Part shown: in pieces, positions 50,641 through 60,076 of the stretch
How positions within the stretch are numbered: the stretch's first letter is position 1
Layout: the number at the start of each line of letters is the position of its first letter
Notes under the pieces: model-generated
The model's input: the letters and a program-made list of their open reading frames with translations, nothing else
The model's database searches: none
Told to the model about the DNA's origin: nothing
Source of the DNA: Pseudomonas frederiksbergensis
Lineage (GTDB): Bacteria; Pseudomonadota; Gammaproteobacteria; Pseudomonadales; Pseudomonadaceae
Length of the DNA: 64,000 bases
Direction: 5' to 3'
Assembly: GCF_900105495.1 (NCBI RefSeq)
Contig: NZ_FNTF01000002.1
Location: 2,207,501 to 2,271,500, forward strand
Made by a program: the position numbers and the translations under genes

Positions 50641-53058
50641 TCAGAACAGAATTTTCGCCACATCCGCAAAGCGCTTGGCAAAGTGCACGGTAATCCCTTC
50701 CTTTAGATAATCCGGCAATTCCTCAAAGCTGCCGCGGTTAGGCTCGGGCAGGATCAACTCGAATATTTTCTGCCGCCGCGCCGCAATCACCTTTTCACGC
50801 ACGCCGCCAATCGGCAGCACATGCCCGGTCAGCGTCAGTTCGCCAGTCATGGCGATGCCTTTTTTCGGTGGCTGGTTTCGGGCGAGCGAAAGCAGGGCGC
50901 TGGCCATGGTCACGCCGGCACTCGGGCCGTCTTTCGGGGTGGCGCCTTCCGGGACGTGCAGGTGAACGAAGGCTTCGTCGAAGAACTTCGGATCACCGCC
51001 GAACGACTTGAGATTGGAGCTGACGTAGCTGTAGGCGATTTCCGCCGACTCTTTCATCACTTCGCCCAATTGCCCGGTGAGTTTGAAGCCGCGGTTCAAG
51101 GTGTGAATCCGCGTGGCTTCGATCGGCAAGGTTGCGCCGCCCATGCTGGTCCAGGCCAGGCCCGTGATCACACCAGTCCCCGACAGCACTTGTTCATTAC
51201 GGAACACCGGATGACCGAGTGAGGCTTCCAGGTCTTTGGGCCCGAGCTTGATCACCGCTTTGGGCTCGTCGATCAGTTTCACCACGGCTTTGCGCACCAG
51301 TTTGCCCAGTTGTTTTTCCAACTGCCGCACGCCGGCTTCGCGGGCGTAGCCATCGATCAACGCCTTCAACGCGCTGTCGCTGATCGACAGACTGCCTTTG
51401 GACACACCGGCCTTCTCCAGTTGCTTGGGCCACAAGTGACGCTTGGCGATGGCGATTTTTTCTTCGGTGATGTAACCCGACAGGCGAATCACTTCCATCC
51501 GGTCCAGCAACGGGCCGGGGATCGAGTCCAGGGTGTTGGCGGTGCAGATGAACAGCACTTTCGACAGGTCCAGACGCAAGTCCAGGTAGTGGTCGAGGAA
51601 TTCGACGTTCTGTTCCGGGTCGAGGGTTTCCAGCAGCGCCGAGGCCGGGTCGCCCTGGAAGCTCTGGCCCATCTTGTCGATCTCGTCGAGCATGATCACC
51701 GGGTTCATCACTTCGACATCTTTCAACGCATGGACGAGTTTGCCCGGTTGCGCGCCGATATAGGTGCGGCGGTGGCCCTTGATCTCGGCTTCGTCGCGCA
51801 TGCCGCCGACGCTGAAGCGGTAGAACGGCCGACCGAGGGATTCGGCGATGGATTTGCCGACACTGGTTTTACCCACGCCCGGCGGGCCGACCAGCAGCAC
51901 GATGGAGCCGCTGATCTCGCCTTTGTAGGCGCCGACGGCGAGGAACTCGAGGATGCGGTCCTTGATGTCGTCGAGGCCGGCATGGTGTTTGTCCAACACC
52001 TTGCGGGCGTGCTTGAGGTCGAGTTTGTCCTCGCCGTACACGCCCCACGGCACCGAGGTCGCCCAGTCGAGGTAGTTGCGGGTCACCGCATACTCCGGCG
52101 AACCGGTTTCGAGGATCGACAGTTTGTTCATTTCCTCTTCGACGCGTTTTTGCGCCTGAGGCGGCAGAACCTTGCCGGTCAGCCGCTGTTCGAACTGCTC
52201 GATGTCAGCGCTGCGATCGTCCTTGGTCAGGCCCAGTTCTTGCTGGATGACCTTGAGCTGTTCCTTGAGGAAGAACTCGCGCTGGTGCTCGCCGATCTTG
52301 CGATTCACTTCGGCGGAGATTTCTTTTTGCAGGCGCGCGACTTCGACTTCCTTGCGCAACATCGGCAGGACTTTTTCCATGCGCTTGAGCATCGGCACAC
52401 AGTCGAGCACTTCTTGCAGCTCGCTGCCGGTGGCCGAGGTCAGTGCGGCGGCGAAGTCGGTCAACGGCGACGGATCGTTGGGGCTGAAGCGGTTGAGGTA
52501 GTTCTTCAGCTCTTCGCTGTACAGCGGGTTGAGCGGCAGCAGTTCCTTGATCGCGTTGATCAGCGCCATGCCGTAGGCCTTGACCTCGTCGGTCGGCTCG
52601 GTGGGCTGGTGCGGGTATTCGACTTCCACCAGGTACGGCGGGCGATGGTGCTTGAGCCAGGTCTTGAGGCGGACGCGGGTCAGGCCCTGGGCGACGAATT
52701 GCAGTTTGCCGTTTTCGCGACTGGCGTGATGCACCTTGACCAGCGTGCCGTAGAGCGGCAGGGCCGAGGTGTCGAAATGGCGCGGGTCTTCCTGGGGCGT
52801 GTCCATGTAGAACAGGGCCAGGCAGTGGTGATCGGATTTGCTCACCAGATCCAGCGTTTCCGCCCACGGTTCTTCATTGACGATGACCGGCAGCACTTGG
52901 GCCGGGAAGAACGGGCGGTTGTGGATCGGGATGATGTAGACCTTGTCCGGCAGGTTCTGGCCTGGCAGGGCGAGGCCTTTGCCGGTGGAGTGGTGTTCGG
53001 CATTCTCTGGGTCGGCGTAGTCGCTCGGGTCTTCGGGGAATTCTTGCTGGTCGGTCAT
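50641..53058 (-). CDS. Lon-family ATP-dependent protease (AsrA-like second Lon)
   Basis: An 805-residue protein: N-terminal Lon substrate domain (VYIIPIHNRPFFPAQVLP), AAA+ module with Walker A GPPGVGKT and Walker B VIMLDEID, and a C-terminal protease domain with catalytic Ser713 (GPSAGVT) and a Lys in REKVIAARRQ about 45 residues later. The acidic first 30 residues and N-terminus resemble the second Lon of pseudomonads, in P. aeruginosa the heat-shock linked AsrA. ATG 53058 chosen; five extra codons are possible. Confidence 0.92.
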   Translation of the reverse strand: MTDQQEFPEDPSDYADPENAEHHSTGKGLALPGQNLPDKVYIIPIHNRPFFPAQVLPVIVNEEPWAETLDLVSKSDHHCLALFYMDTPQEDPRHFDTSALPLYGTLVKVHHASRENGKLQFVAQGLTRVRLKTWLKHHRPPYLVEVEYPHQPTEPTDEVKAYGMALINAIKELLPLNPLYSEELKNYLNRFSPNDPSPLTDFAAALTSATGSELQEVLDCVPMLKRMEKVLPMLRKEVEVARLQKEISAEVNRKIGEHQREFFLKEQLKVIQQELGLTKDDRSADIEQFEQRLTGKVLPPQAQKRVEEEMNKLSILETGSPEYAVTRNYLDWATSVPWGVYGEDKLDLKHARKVLDKHHAGLDDIKDRILEFLAVGAYKGEISGSIVLLVGPPGVGKTSVGKSIAESLGRPFYRFSVGGMRDEAEIKGHRRTYIGAQPGKLVHALKDVEVMNPVIMLDEIDKMGQSFQGDPASALLETLDPEQNVEFLDHYLDLRLDLSKVLFICTANTLDSIPGPLLDRMEVIRLSGYITEEKIAIAKRHLWPKQLEKAGVSKGSLSISDSALKALIDGYAREAGVRQLEKQLGKLVRKAVVKLIDEPKAVIKLGPKDLEASLGHPVFRNEQVLSGTGVITGLAWTSMGGATLPIEATRIHTLNRGFKLTGQLGEVMKESAEIAYSYVSSNLKSFGGDPKFFDEAFVHLHVPEGATPKDGPSAGVTMASALLSLARNQPPKKGIAMTGELTLTGHVLPIGGVREKVIAARRQKIFELILPEPNRGSFEELPDYLKEGITVHFAKRFADVAKILF

Positions 53059-53358
53059 GGGGCACCTGCGCAATTGGGTATGGGTGTTAGATGGGGCAGG
53101 TGGGGGGTGGTTTCAATGGCTCGGGATATTTCTGATTCGCTGCGCCAGCTGTAATTACGCAGCGGACGATTGGGGCTGCTTGGTATACAAAGACATCAAT
53201 TTGGCTTTTAAGGATTCAAACGCTGTTATTTCTGTCAGGTCCCAGCAGGTGAAGAGCATGGTTCAGTAGTCAGGTGAGAGGTTTCAGGCACTCATCACAA
53301 AACTATCGCGCGCCGCAGGATATGCCGTGCTGCATATCGCTTGCGTCAGGGAGGAAAG
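53059..53358. other. Spacer between divergent lon and the delta-60-repeat gene
   Basis: No gene recognised in these about 300 bases. The stretch must contain promoters for both flanking genes, but no -35/-10 pair with consensus spacing stands out. The right end carries the strong SD GGGAGGAAAG for the downstream gene. Confidence 0.5.
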
Positions 53359-54606
53359 ATGAGCAGCAATTTTGAGTTGGTATCCGCATTGAACACAGGA
53401 AATCTGGACCCCTCCTTCGGATCAGGAGGCATCGTCGGCTTTCCCGGATTACAAGGGCAGTGTCGAGCTGTGGCGAAAGATCAGCAGGATCGCTTGATCG
53501 TCGCGGTCTGGGCCAATAGGGCATGCGAAGTGTTTCGACTGGATCAACATGGCACGGTTGATCGCTCGTTCGGCATGAACGGTAGTGTGCTGGTTGAGTT
53601 CGAAGCAGGATTTGATACCCGGGTTAACCACATCCTGATTCAGCCTGACGGGAAGATATTGTTGGCGGGAGTACGGTTCCAACTGAACCTTTCGAAAGGT
53701 TTGCCGGCTCTTGCCCGATTGGACGACAAGGGTAGCCCTGATCATCAATTCGGGGTGGACGGCAAAGTTGTTTTCAAGGGGCGCCCCGGTGCGGAATACA
53801 GCATTTTTCTGGGGGAGGTTGATGTTGTGTCAGGGGCCCCCGGAGAACTTTTAATGACATTTCCCTACGTGGACATTGCTGGAGGAATCGGCACTGGCAC
53901 CACATTACTGCTGACAGTCAATGATGTGACGGGAGAGTTGATCAGAACGCATCCCGTTCAATACCGAGGTTTGAACACGGTCATTAACAGCATTGCACGC
54001 TTGAAGAGCGGAAAACTCATTGCAGGCGGCTATGTCACTCTGTCTTCAGGAGAAGATCGTATTCTCTTGAATCGCTACGACGCTGATGGCTGGCCTGATC
54101 TGAATTTCGGTGAATATGGATCTATCGTGTATGGGCCTCTCCCTGGCTATTACAAAGCATCGAAAGTGTTGTTGCAGGCTGATGCTGTTGATCAGGGAAT
54201 TCTGGTAATGGGGTCGTATCAGAAAGAGGGTTCCTTACCCCATTGGAGTGCTTTGGTGATGAGATTCACTGAAAACGGTCAACCGGATGGTTCGTTCAAT
54301 AAAGGCGAACCCGCTTTGGTTGATGCCGAACAGCAAACCGATTGGGCGGCGGGCGCTCTGCAACAAAATAAAGCCATCGTCATGGCCGGAACGGCGGGCC
54401 TGCGCGGTATTTCACAGGCATTGATACTCGGGCGAGTGCTTGAGGATGGGAGCTTTGATAAAACATTCACGGACAAGGGGTGGGTCATAGGCCCAGGCGG
54501 GAGCGGCGTCTCGGGGTTGGATATTCAGGACAATGGTCGATTGGTTATTGCGGGTGATGAAATGGCTGAGAGATTCTTGCCCAAGGTATTCGGCTACCAA
54601 CCCTGA
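53359..54606 (+). CDS. Delta-60-repeat (beta-propeller-like) protein
   Basis: A 415-residue soluble protein made of about six to seven repeats of roughly 55-60 residues: LDPSFGSGGIVGF, VDRSFGMNGSVLVEF with ILIQPDGKILLAG, PDHQFGVDGKVVF, PDLNFGEYGSIVY, PDGSFNKGEP and FDKTFTDKGWVI. This is the pattern of the uncharacterised delta-60 repeat family. No signal peptide is seen. The SD GGAGGAAAG leaves no doubt about ATG 53359. No function known; it stands alone. Confidence 0.85.
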   Translation: MSSNFELVSALNTGNLDPSFGSGGIVGFPGLQGQCRAVAKDQQDRLIVAVWANRACEVFRLDQHGTVDRSFGMNGSVLVEFEAGFDTRVNHILIQPDGKILLAGVRFQLNLSKGLPALARLDDKGSPDHQFGVDGKVVFKGRPGAEYSIFLGEVDVVSGAPGELLMTFPYVDIAGGIGTGTTLLLTVNDVTGELIRTHPVQYRGLNTVINSIARLKSGKLIAGGYVTLSSGEDRILLNRYDADGWPDLNFGEYGSIVYGPLPGYYKASKVLLQADAVDQGILVMGSYQKEGSLPHWSALVMRFTENGQPDGSFNKGEPALVDAEQQTDWAAGALQQNKAIVMAGTAGLRGISQALILGRVLEDGSFDKTFTDKGWVIGPGGSGVSGLDIQDNGRLVIAGDEMAERFLPKVFGYQP

Positions 54607-54643
54607 GTGAACGCACACCGAGCCGATTTGAGTAGTCACTCGC

Positions 54644-54680
54644 AAAAAAGGCGCCTCCCCAAACGGGAGGCGCCTTTCCT
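54644..54680. terminator. Bidirectional terminator between the delta-60 gene and gcd
   Basis: Stem AAAGGCGCCTCCC (54647-54659) / GGGAGGCGCCTTT (54665-54677), CAAAC loop, A and T runs on the outer sides; suits two convergent genes. Confidence 0.92.
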
Positions 54681-54697
54681 TTAACCGCCGCTAAAAC

Positions 54698-57106
54698 TTA
54701 CTCGGACAGTTTGTACGCAATCACATAATCACCTTGCTTGGTGCCCAGCGACCCATGACCACCCGCAACAACGAGCACGTATTGCTTGCCGTCCTTGCCG
54801 GTGTAGGTCATCGGCGTGGTTTGTGCGCCGGCTGGCAGGCGGCCTTCCCACAACTGGTTACCGTTTTTCACGTCGTAGGCGCGCAGGTACTGGTCGAGGG
54901 TGCCGCTCAGGAAGGCCACGCCACTGGCTGTGGTGAAGGCCCCGCCCAGGCTAGGCACGCCCATGCTCAGCGGGATCGGAACCGGTGAGCTGTCGCGCAC
55001 GGTGCCGTTCTTGTGCATCCAGATGGTTTTGTTGGTGGTCAAGTCGACCGCAGCCACGTAACCCCAGGCCGGTGCCTGGCACGGCAGGCCCATTGGCGAG
55101 AGCAGGGCTTCGAGGATCACGCCGTAAGGCGCGCCTTTGTTGGGCTGTACGCCTTCGGTTTCGCTGACGCGAGGGCCTTGTTTGGCTATTTCGGCGGCCG
55201 GGATCAGTTTCGATTTGAACGCCATGTAGCTCGGGTTCACGAAAGCAATCTGACGCACCGGGTCAACCGAGATGCCGCCCCAGTCGAACACGCCGAAGTT
55301 ACCGGGATAAACGATCGAGCCTTGCAGCGATGGCGGGGTGAACATGCCGTCGTAGCGCAGGGATTTGAAGTCGATCCGGCACAGCATCTGATCGAACGGG
55401 GTCACGCCCCACATGTCGCGCTCCTTGAGGGTCGGCGGCACGAAGTTGAGGTCGGACATCGGTTGGGTCGGCGAAGTGTGGTCGCCTTCCACTGCGCCTT
55501 GCGGCACCGGGATTTCCTTGATCGGCACGATCGGCTGACCATTGCTGCGGTCCAGCACGTAGATGCTGCCTTGCTTGGTGGACGCGAGTACCGCTGGCTT
55601 GACGCCGTCAGCGGTTTTCAGGTCCATCAGGGTTGGCTGGCCGCCGACGTCCATGTCCCACAGGTCGTGGTGGGTGAACTGGAAGTGCCAGCGCACTTTA
55701 CCGGTGGCGATGTCGAGGGCGGTCAGGCCGGCGGCGTGCAGTTCCGATTCAGGGGTGCGTGCGCCACCGAACTGATCCGGGGTCTGGTTGCCCATCGGCA
55801 GGTAGATCATGCCGAGTTTTTCGTCGACGCTGAAAATCGACCACATGTTCGGCGAGTTGCGGGTGTAGACCTTGCCTTCGGCAATCGGCGTGGTGTCGTC
55901 CGGGTTGCCGCTGTCCCAGTTCCACACCAGTTTGCCGGTGTGCACGTCGAACGCGCGGATCACGCCGCTTGGCTCGTCGATGGAAACGTTGTCGGTGACG
56001 TGGCCGCCAATCACCACCAGGTCTTTGGTGACCGCTGGTGGAGAGGTGGAGTAGTAACCGCCGGCGGTGAATTCACCGATGTTGGTCGTCAGGTCAACCT
56101 GACCACCGTTGCCGAAGTCTTCGCACATTTTGCCGGTGTCGGCGTTCAGGGCGATCAGGCGGGTGTCGGCGGTCGGCAGGAAGATCCGGCGCGGGCAAAC
56201 ACTGGCGACTGGCGCGTTGGCAGTGCCGGTAGGGCTCTGCTCGGATGCGTAGGCGGCGTCATCGTGATAGGTCACGCCACGGCAGGTCATGTGCGCCCAA
56301 CCCTTGAAGTTCGCCGCGTTTTGCGTGGAGAGCTTCGGGTCGAAACGCCAGATTTCCTTGCCGGTGTCCGGGTCCAGCGCGATCACCTGGCTGTGCGGCG
56401 TGCAGACGTAGAGCATGCCGTTGGCTTTGAGCGGGGTGTTTTCGGCGGTGGTTTCGCCCGGATCGTTCGGCCCTGGCAGGTCGCCGGTGCGGAAGGTCCA
56501 GGCCGGAACGAGCTTGTTCACGTTCTGCGGGGTGATCTGGCTCAGTGGCGAGTAACGATCGCCATGGGCGCTACGGCCGTAGGAATTCCAGTCACCGTCC
56601 GGCATGGCCGGGGCGGTGTTGCTCATGCCCGGCACGCTGTCGCGATCCAGTTGGCCTTTGATTTCACCCGGGTTGGTGAACAGGCTGGCCAGCGCGGCGA
56701 TACCGGCAATGACCACGGCAGCGCTCAGTACGCCAGTGCCGACCGGGTTGAATTCGCCGATACGCAATGGACGACGAAACCATGGCAGCAGCATGACGAT
56801 ACCGAGGGCGAAGAGCAGCGCCAGGCGTGGCACCAGTTGCCACCAGTCGAGGCCGACTTCCCACAGTGCCCAGACGGTACTGGCGAACAACACCACCGCG
56901 TACAGGCTCAGCGCGGCATAACGGTCGGCAAGCAGCAGAACGCCGGTCAATGCCAGGCCGATACCGGCCAGCAGGTAATACAGCGAGCCGCCGAGCATGC
57001 TCAGCTTGATCCCCCCGGCCAGCATGGCCAGGCCCATTAGCAGAAGCAGGATACCGAGCAGGCTCGGCAGCAGACGGCTTCGACTCAAAGCACCATCAGT
57101 GCTCAT
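54698..57106 (-). CDS. gcd: Membrane-bound PQQ-dependent glucose dehydrogenase
   Basis: An 802-residue quinoprotein. Five N-terminal transmembrane helices (about residues 10-145) precede a periplasmic PQQ propeller with GDWNSYGRSAHGDRYSPLSQ, the IWRFDPKL region and W-motif repeats typical of the mGDH class. It oxidises glucose to gluconate in the periplasm and feeds ubiquinone. OprB porin follows upstream on the same strand; both serve glucose use. Confidence 0.96.
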   Translation of the reverse strand: MSTDGALSRSRLLPSLLGILLLLMGLAMLAGGIKLSMLGGSLYYLLAGIGLALTGVLLLADRYAALSLYAVVLFASTVWALWEVGLDWWQLVPRLALLFALGIVMLLPWFRRPLRIGEFNPVGTGVLSAAVVIAGIAALASLFTNPGEIKGQLDRDSVPGMSNTAPAMPDGDWNSYGRSAHGDRYSPLSQITPQNVNKLVPAWTFRTGDLPGPNDPGETTAENTPLKANGMLYVCTPHSQVIALDPDTGKEIWRFDPKLSTQNAANFKGWAHMTCRGVTYHDDAAYASEQSPTGTANAPVASVCPRRIFLPTADTRLIALNADTGKMCEDFGNGGQVDLTTNIGEFTAGGYYSTSPPAVTKDLVVIGGHVTDNVSIDEPSGVIRAFDVHTGKLVWNWDSGNPDDTTPIAEGKVYTRNSPNMWSIFSVDEKLGMIYLPMGNQTPDQFGGARTPESELHAAGLTALDIATGKVRWHFQFTHHDLWDMDVGGQPTLMDLKTADGVKPAVLASTKQGSIYVLDRSNGQPIVPIKEIPVPQGAVEGDHTSPTQPMSDLNFVPPTLKERDMWGVTPFDQMLCRIDFKSLRYDGMFTPPSLQGSIVYPGNFGVFDWGGISVDPVRQIAFVNPSYMAFKSKLIPAAEIAKQGPRVSETEGVQPNKGAPYGVILEALLSPMGLPCQAPAWGYVAAVDLTTNKTIWMHKNGTVRDSSPVPIPLSMGVPSLGGAFTTASGVAFLSGTLDQYLRAYDVKNGNQLWEGRLPAGAQTTPMTYTGKDGKQYVLVVAGGHGSLGTKQGDYVIAYKLSE

Positions 57107-57212
57107 AGTGTGGTTCTCCGTGACGTTTTAAGTAGTCCCGCGCCAGTTCACTGTAGATGACGATCCGGCGCGGGCAGGGTTCAGTTAAGAAAGGTGTGCG
57201 GTTGATTCAATC

Positions 57213-57306
57213 CCTGTGGGAGCTGGCTTGCCTGCGATGACGGTGTGTCAGTTGGCAAAAGTGTCGGCTGACACACCGTCATCGCAGGCAAGCCAGCTCC
57301 CACAGG
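57213..57306 (+). repeat. REPIN with perfect 38-bp inverted arms
   Basis: Arms 57213-57250 and 57269-57306 are exact complements (CCTGTGGGAGCTGGCTTGCC and continuation) with an 18-base loop. It separates oprB from gcd and can fold as a very stable hairpin in the mRNA. Confidence 0.92.
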
Positions 57307-57320
57307 TCTTGTGGTTTTAA

Positions 57321-58703
57321 TTAGAACGACGACTGGATCTTGATCCCGCCAATCAGCGCGTCATCGACCTGGTCAACGCCACCGGGGTGGCGGATGTATT
57401 GCAGGTTCGGGCGCACGGTCAGCCAGTTCGTGACGTGCACGCCGTAATAGAGTTCGGCGCTGTATTCGGTGTCCTGCGGTGGCAGGAAGGACGGGTCGTT
57501 GTAGTCGAACACGGCGCGGGCCTGATTGGTCGCCTCGGCGTTCTTGCGATAGGCCGGGTTGACGTGGACGCGAGCCAGGGCGAAACCGATGTCGTCCCTG
57601 GCGCGTGCATCGAACAAGCCTTTGTAGACGACGCCCGCCTGGACATAGTTGTCGATGGCGTTGGTCTTCTTGTCGTGCATCGTGCCGTTGGCAAACACGC
57701 TCAGGCCCCGAGAGTGGTCGCTGGCGCGGCTGGTCAGCTGTTGCTGCACGCCCAGCCACACGCCATGCTTGCTCGATGCGCTGCGGTAAGCCTCGCCACT
57801 CAGGGCAGCCGGCTGACCGTTGCTGTCCTTGTAAGCGTCGGTGGCATTGGCATTGCTGTAGTAATAGCCGGCACGGTATTCACCCGGCAGGCCGTTGAGC
57901 TTCGGCGACCAGACCAGTTCCACCGGCAGGATGGCACCCTGGGTGCCGCTGCCGCTGAGCTTGAAACCATTGGCGCGATCAAGGTTCGACGGGTTTTGCT
58001 CGTAGGCGCCGACTTGCGCGTACAGCTCGGGCGTCAGGTGATATTTGACCCGCATCGCCCATTGGCTGACCGGCCAGTTGTACCAGATGTCGCCCACCCA
58101 GTTACCGACCTGGGAGCCGCAGAACGCCAGGTTCTGGAAGTCGCAGGGGAAGCTGTTGAAATCTTCGCCTTCGCCGAAACGGCCGACTTTGATGTCGAGC
58201 TTCTGATCGAAGAATTTCTGCTGATACCACATCTGCGTCAGGCGCCAGGTTTGCCCACGGCCCCAGACTTCCTGAGCCGAGGTGAACCCGCCCACGCGCG
58301 GATCATTGATCCGGTCGTTGCTGATGTTGTTGCCGTTGCGCTCGGTGATGGTCAGCTGAAATTCGGCGTCGTCCCAGCCCAGAATTTTCTGCAAGTCCAG
58401 ATGAGTGCCAAAGCCGAACTGGTCGCTGTAGCGAGCGGTACGGTCGTGGTCGTAACCGCCGTGCAGATTGCTGCCCATTTCGCCGGTGTAATCGACTTTG
58501 AAGTCGTAGCCTTTTTCCGAAAGTTCGGTGCGCGTGCCGTTCCAGTCGCCGAGCATCCACGGCGACTCACTGTCGAAAGCCGGAGCGGCCTGGGTGCAAG
58601 TGGCGAGGCCCAACGCGGTGAATCCGCCGATCAGGTTCAGGGCCTTTCGCTGGGCAATAGGGGGGCAGACAGCGCTGTCTCGCGGAGTTTGAAGATAAGG
58701 CAT
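57321..58703 (-). CDS. oprB: Carbohydrate-selective porin OprB
   Basis: About 460 residues with a signal peptide (KALNLIGGFTALGLATCTQA, cleavage after AQA-like sequence) and a 16-strand-type barrel of the OprB family: SPWMLGDWNGTRTELSEKGY, EVWGRGQTWRLTQMWYQQKF and C-terminal IGGIKIQSSF ending in Phe. It allows glucose and other sugars across the outer membrane. ATG 58703 gives the normal signal peptide; a longer in-frame frame reaches 58838. No SD is obvious before it. Confidence 0.93.
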   Translation of the reverse strand: MPYLQTPRDSAVCPPIAQRKALNLIGGFTALGLATCTQAAPAFDSESPWMLGDWNGTRTELSEKGYDFKVDYTGEMGSNLHGGYDHDRTARYSDQFGFGTHLDLQKILGWDDAEFQLTITERNGNNISNDRINDPRVGGFTSAQEVWGRGQTWRLTQMWYQQKFFDQKLDIKVGRFGEGEDFNSFPCDFQNLAFCGSQVGNWVGDIWYNWPVSQWAMRVKYHLTPELYAQVGAYEQNPSNLDRANGFKLSGSGTQGAILPVELVWSPKLNGLPGEYRAGYYYSNANATDAYKDSNGQPAALSGEAYRSASSKHGVWLGVQQQLTSRASDHSRGLSVFANGTMHDKKTNAIDNYVQAGVVYKGLFDARARDDIGFALARVHVNPAYRKNAEATNQARAVFDYNDPSFLPPQDTEYSAELYYGVHVTNWLTVRPNLQYIRHPGGVDQVDDALIGGIKIQSSF

Positions 58704-59008
58704 AGGGGAAGTAATTCTGGGTCTTTTTCTGGGAAGTGAACTGAAGCGGCAGTATGTCGCGGGCAACGGAAGCGTTTCAGCTTGACGGGCGCAAGGATAA
58801 TGTCCTGTTACAAATAGAGAAAGCGCTTTTACTGACATGGAGCGTTTCGGATTTGGTAACAGTGCGCACCGCTTGCTCCTACAGGTCCGGGTGCGTTCTT
58901 TTGCAGGTCACCTACATTTAATGGAGGAACACACAGAGCGCTTCCACCCGACCACACCCTCGGCTAAGGTGCGCGGCTTCCCATTCTTTCACCGCTCGAA
59001 GGCCCGGC
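58704..59008. promoter_or_regulatory. oprB upstream spacer with a LacI-type palindrome
   Basis: No gene in these 305 bases. AAAGCGCTTT (58820-58829) is a 10-bp palindrome with central CG, a LacI/GalR-type operator pattern, 117 bases upstream of the oprB start. No regulator is encoded nearby, so the binder is unknown. The remainder shows nothing clear. Confidence 0.4.
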
Positions 59009-59239
59009 ATGACCGAACAGAACAACAACCCGCTGCACGGCGTGACCCTGGAACAAATCCTCAACGCGCTGGTTGAACACTATGAGTGGTCGGGGCTGGC
59101 CGAACGCATCGATATCCGCTGCTTCAAAAGTGATCCGAGCATCAAGTCGAGCCTGACTTTCCTGCGCAAAACCCCGTGGGCGCGGGAAAAGGTCGAACGC
59201 TTGTACGTGAAGTTGATGCGCACCAAGCGCCCGGTCTGA
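59009..59239 (+). CDS. VF530-family (DUF2132) small protein
   Basis: A 76-residue protein matching VF530 throughout: [40 protein letters not shown] and [12 protein letters not shown]. The family has a solved helical fold and is suspected to bind DNA; the role is unknown. The Pr6Pr-family gene follows 2 bases after its stop, so probably one operon. Confidence 0.93.
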   Translation: MTEQNNNPLHGVTLEQILNALVEHYEWSGLAERIDIRCFKSDPSIKSSLTFLRKTPWAREKVERLYVKLMRTKRPV

Positions 59240-59241
59240 GC

Positions 59242-59898
59242 ATGGTTAGCCTCTCGACGCCGGGGGCCGCCGCGAGGCGTCGTTTTGTTGCAGTGGCGGC
59301 GGTGCTTGGCTGGGCGGGACTGGGCATTCAGCTGTACCTGATTTTCTACTCACGCTGGACGCTGGAGGCCAGCCTGCTCGGCGGGCTGGTCAGCTTCTTC
59401 AGCTATTTCACGGTGCTGACCAATACGCTGGTGGCGACCGTGCTGACCTGTGAACTGACGTCCCGCGAGTCGGCGGCGCGCCGCTGGTTTTTGCAGCCGT
59501 GGGTGAGTAGCGGCATTGCCGTGAGCATCGCCGTGGTCGGCCTGGCCTACAACGTGTTGTTGCGCCATTTATGGCATCCACAAGGCTGGCAATGGCTGGC
59601 CGATGAGCTGATGCATGACGTCATGCCCCTGCTGTTTCTGGCGTATTGGTGGTGCTGTGTGCCGAAAGGCGCGTTGCGACTGCGGCATATCGCTGCGTGG
59701 GCGATCTATCCAGTGGTGTACTTCGCATATTCGTTGTGGCGCGGGCATCTGCTGGCGGTTTATCCCTATCCGTTCATTGATGTCGAGAAGCTGGGTTATC
59801 CACAGGTGTTTGTGAATGCCGGGGGGGTATTGGTGGGATTTGTGGTGATTGCGCTTGTGTTGATTGGGCTGGATCGCTGGCGCGCGGGTCGAAAGTGA
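59242..59898 (+). CDS. Pr6Pr-family integral membrane protein
   Basis: A 218-residue protein with six likely transmembrane helices. The segments FFSYFTVLTNTLVATVL and HDVMPLLFLAYWW, plus YPFIDVEKLGY near the C-terminus, are marks of the Pr6Pr (six-helix, FAR-17a/AIG1-like) family. The start at ATG 59242 removes a frame extension overlapping VF530. Function unknown. Confidence 0.88.
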   Translation: MVSLSTPGAAARRRFVAVAAVLGWAGLGIQLYLIFYSRWTLEASLLGGLVSFFSYFTVLTNTLVATVLTCELTSRESAARRWFLQPWVSSGIAVSIAVVGLAYNVLLRHLWHPQGWQWLADELMHDVMPLLFLAYWWCCVPKGALRLRHIAAWAIYPVVYFAYSLWRGHLLAVYPYPFIDVEKLGYPQVFVNAGGVLVGFVVIALVLIGLDRWRAGRK

Positions 59899-59918
59899 AC
59901 ACTGATGGTGATTTGATT

Positions 59919-60059
59919 ACTTTTGTGGCGAGGGAGCTTGCTCCCGTTGCGCTGCGTAGCAGTGCTAAAACCTGCGACTGAGTTTTAACTGAAACACCGC
60001 GTATGCTGATTTCACGACTGCTTCGCAGCCGAGCGGGAGCAAGCTCCCTCGCCACAAAA
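59919..60059 (+). repeat. Paired REP element (GTGGCGAGGGAGC family)
   Basis: Arms 59919-59944 and 60034-60059 are exact complements (TTTTGTGGCGAGGGAGCTTG and continuation). Inner sequence retains GCTGCGTAGCAG / CTGCTTCGCAGC. It lies between two convergent genes. Confidence 0.88.
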
Positions 60060-60076
60060 AAGCTTATAAGCCTTGA

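Noticed and set aside
51310..53154. Plus-strand frame of 614 codons opposite lon
   Set aside because: Antisense shadow of a complete Lon protease.
55013..57040. Plus-strand frame of 675 codons opposite gcd
   Set aside because: Antisense shadow of glucose dehydrogenase.
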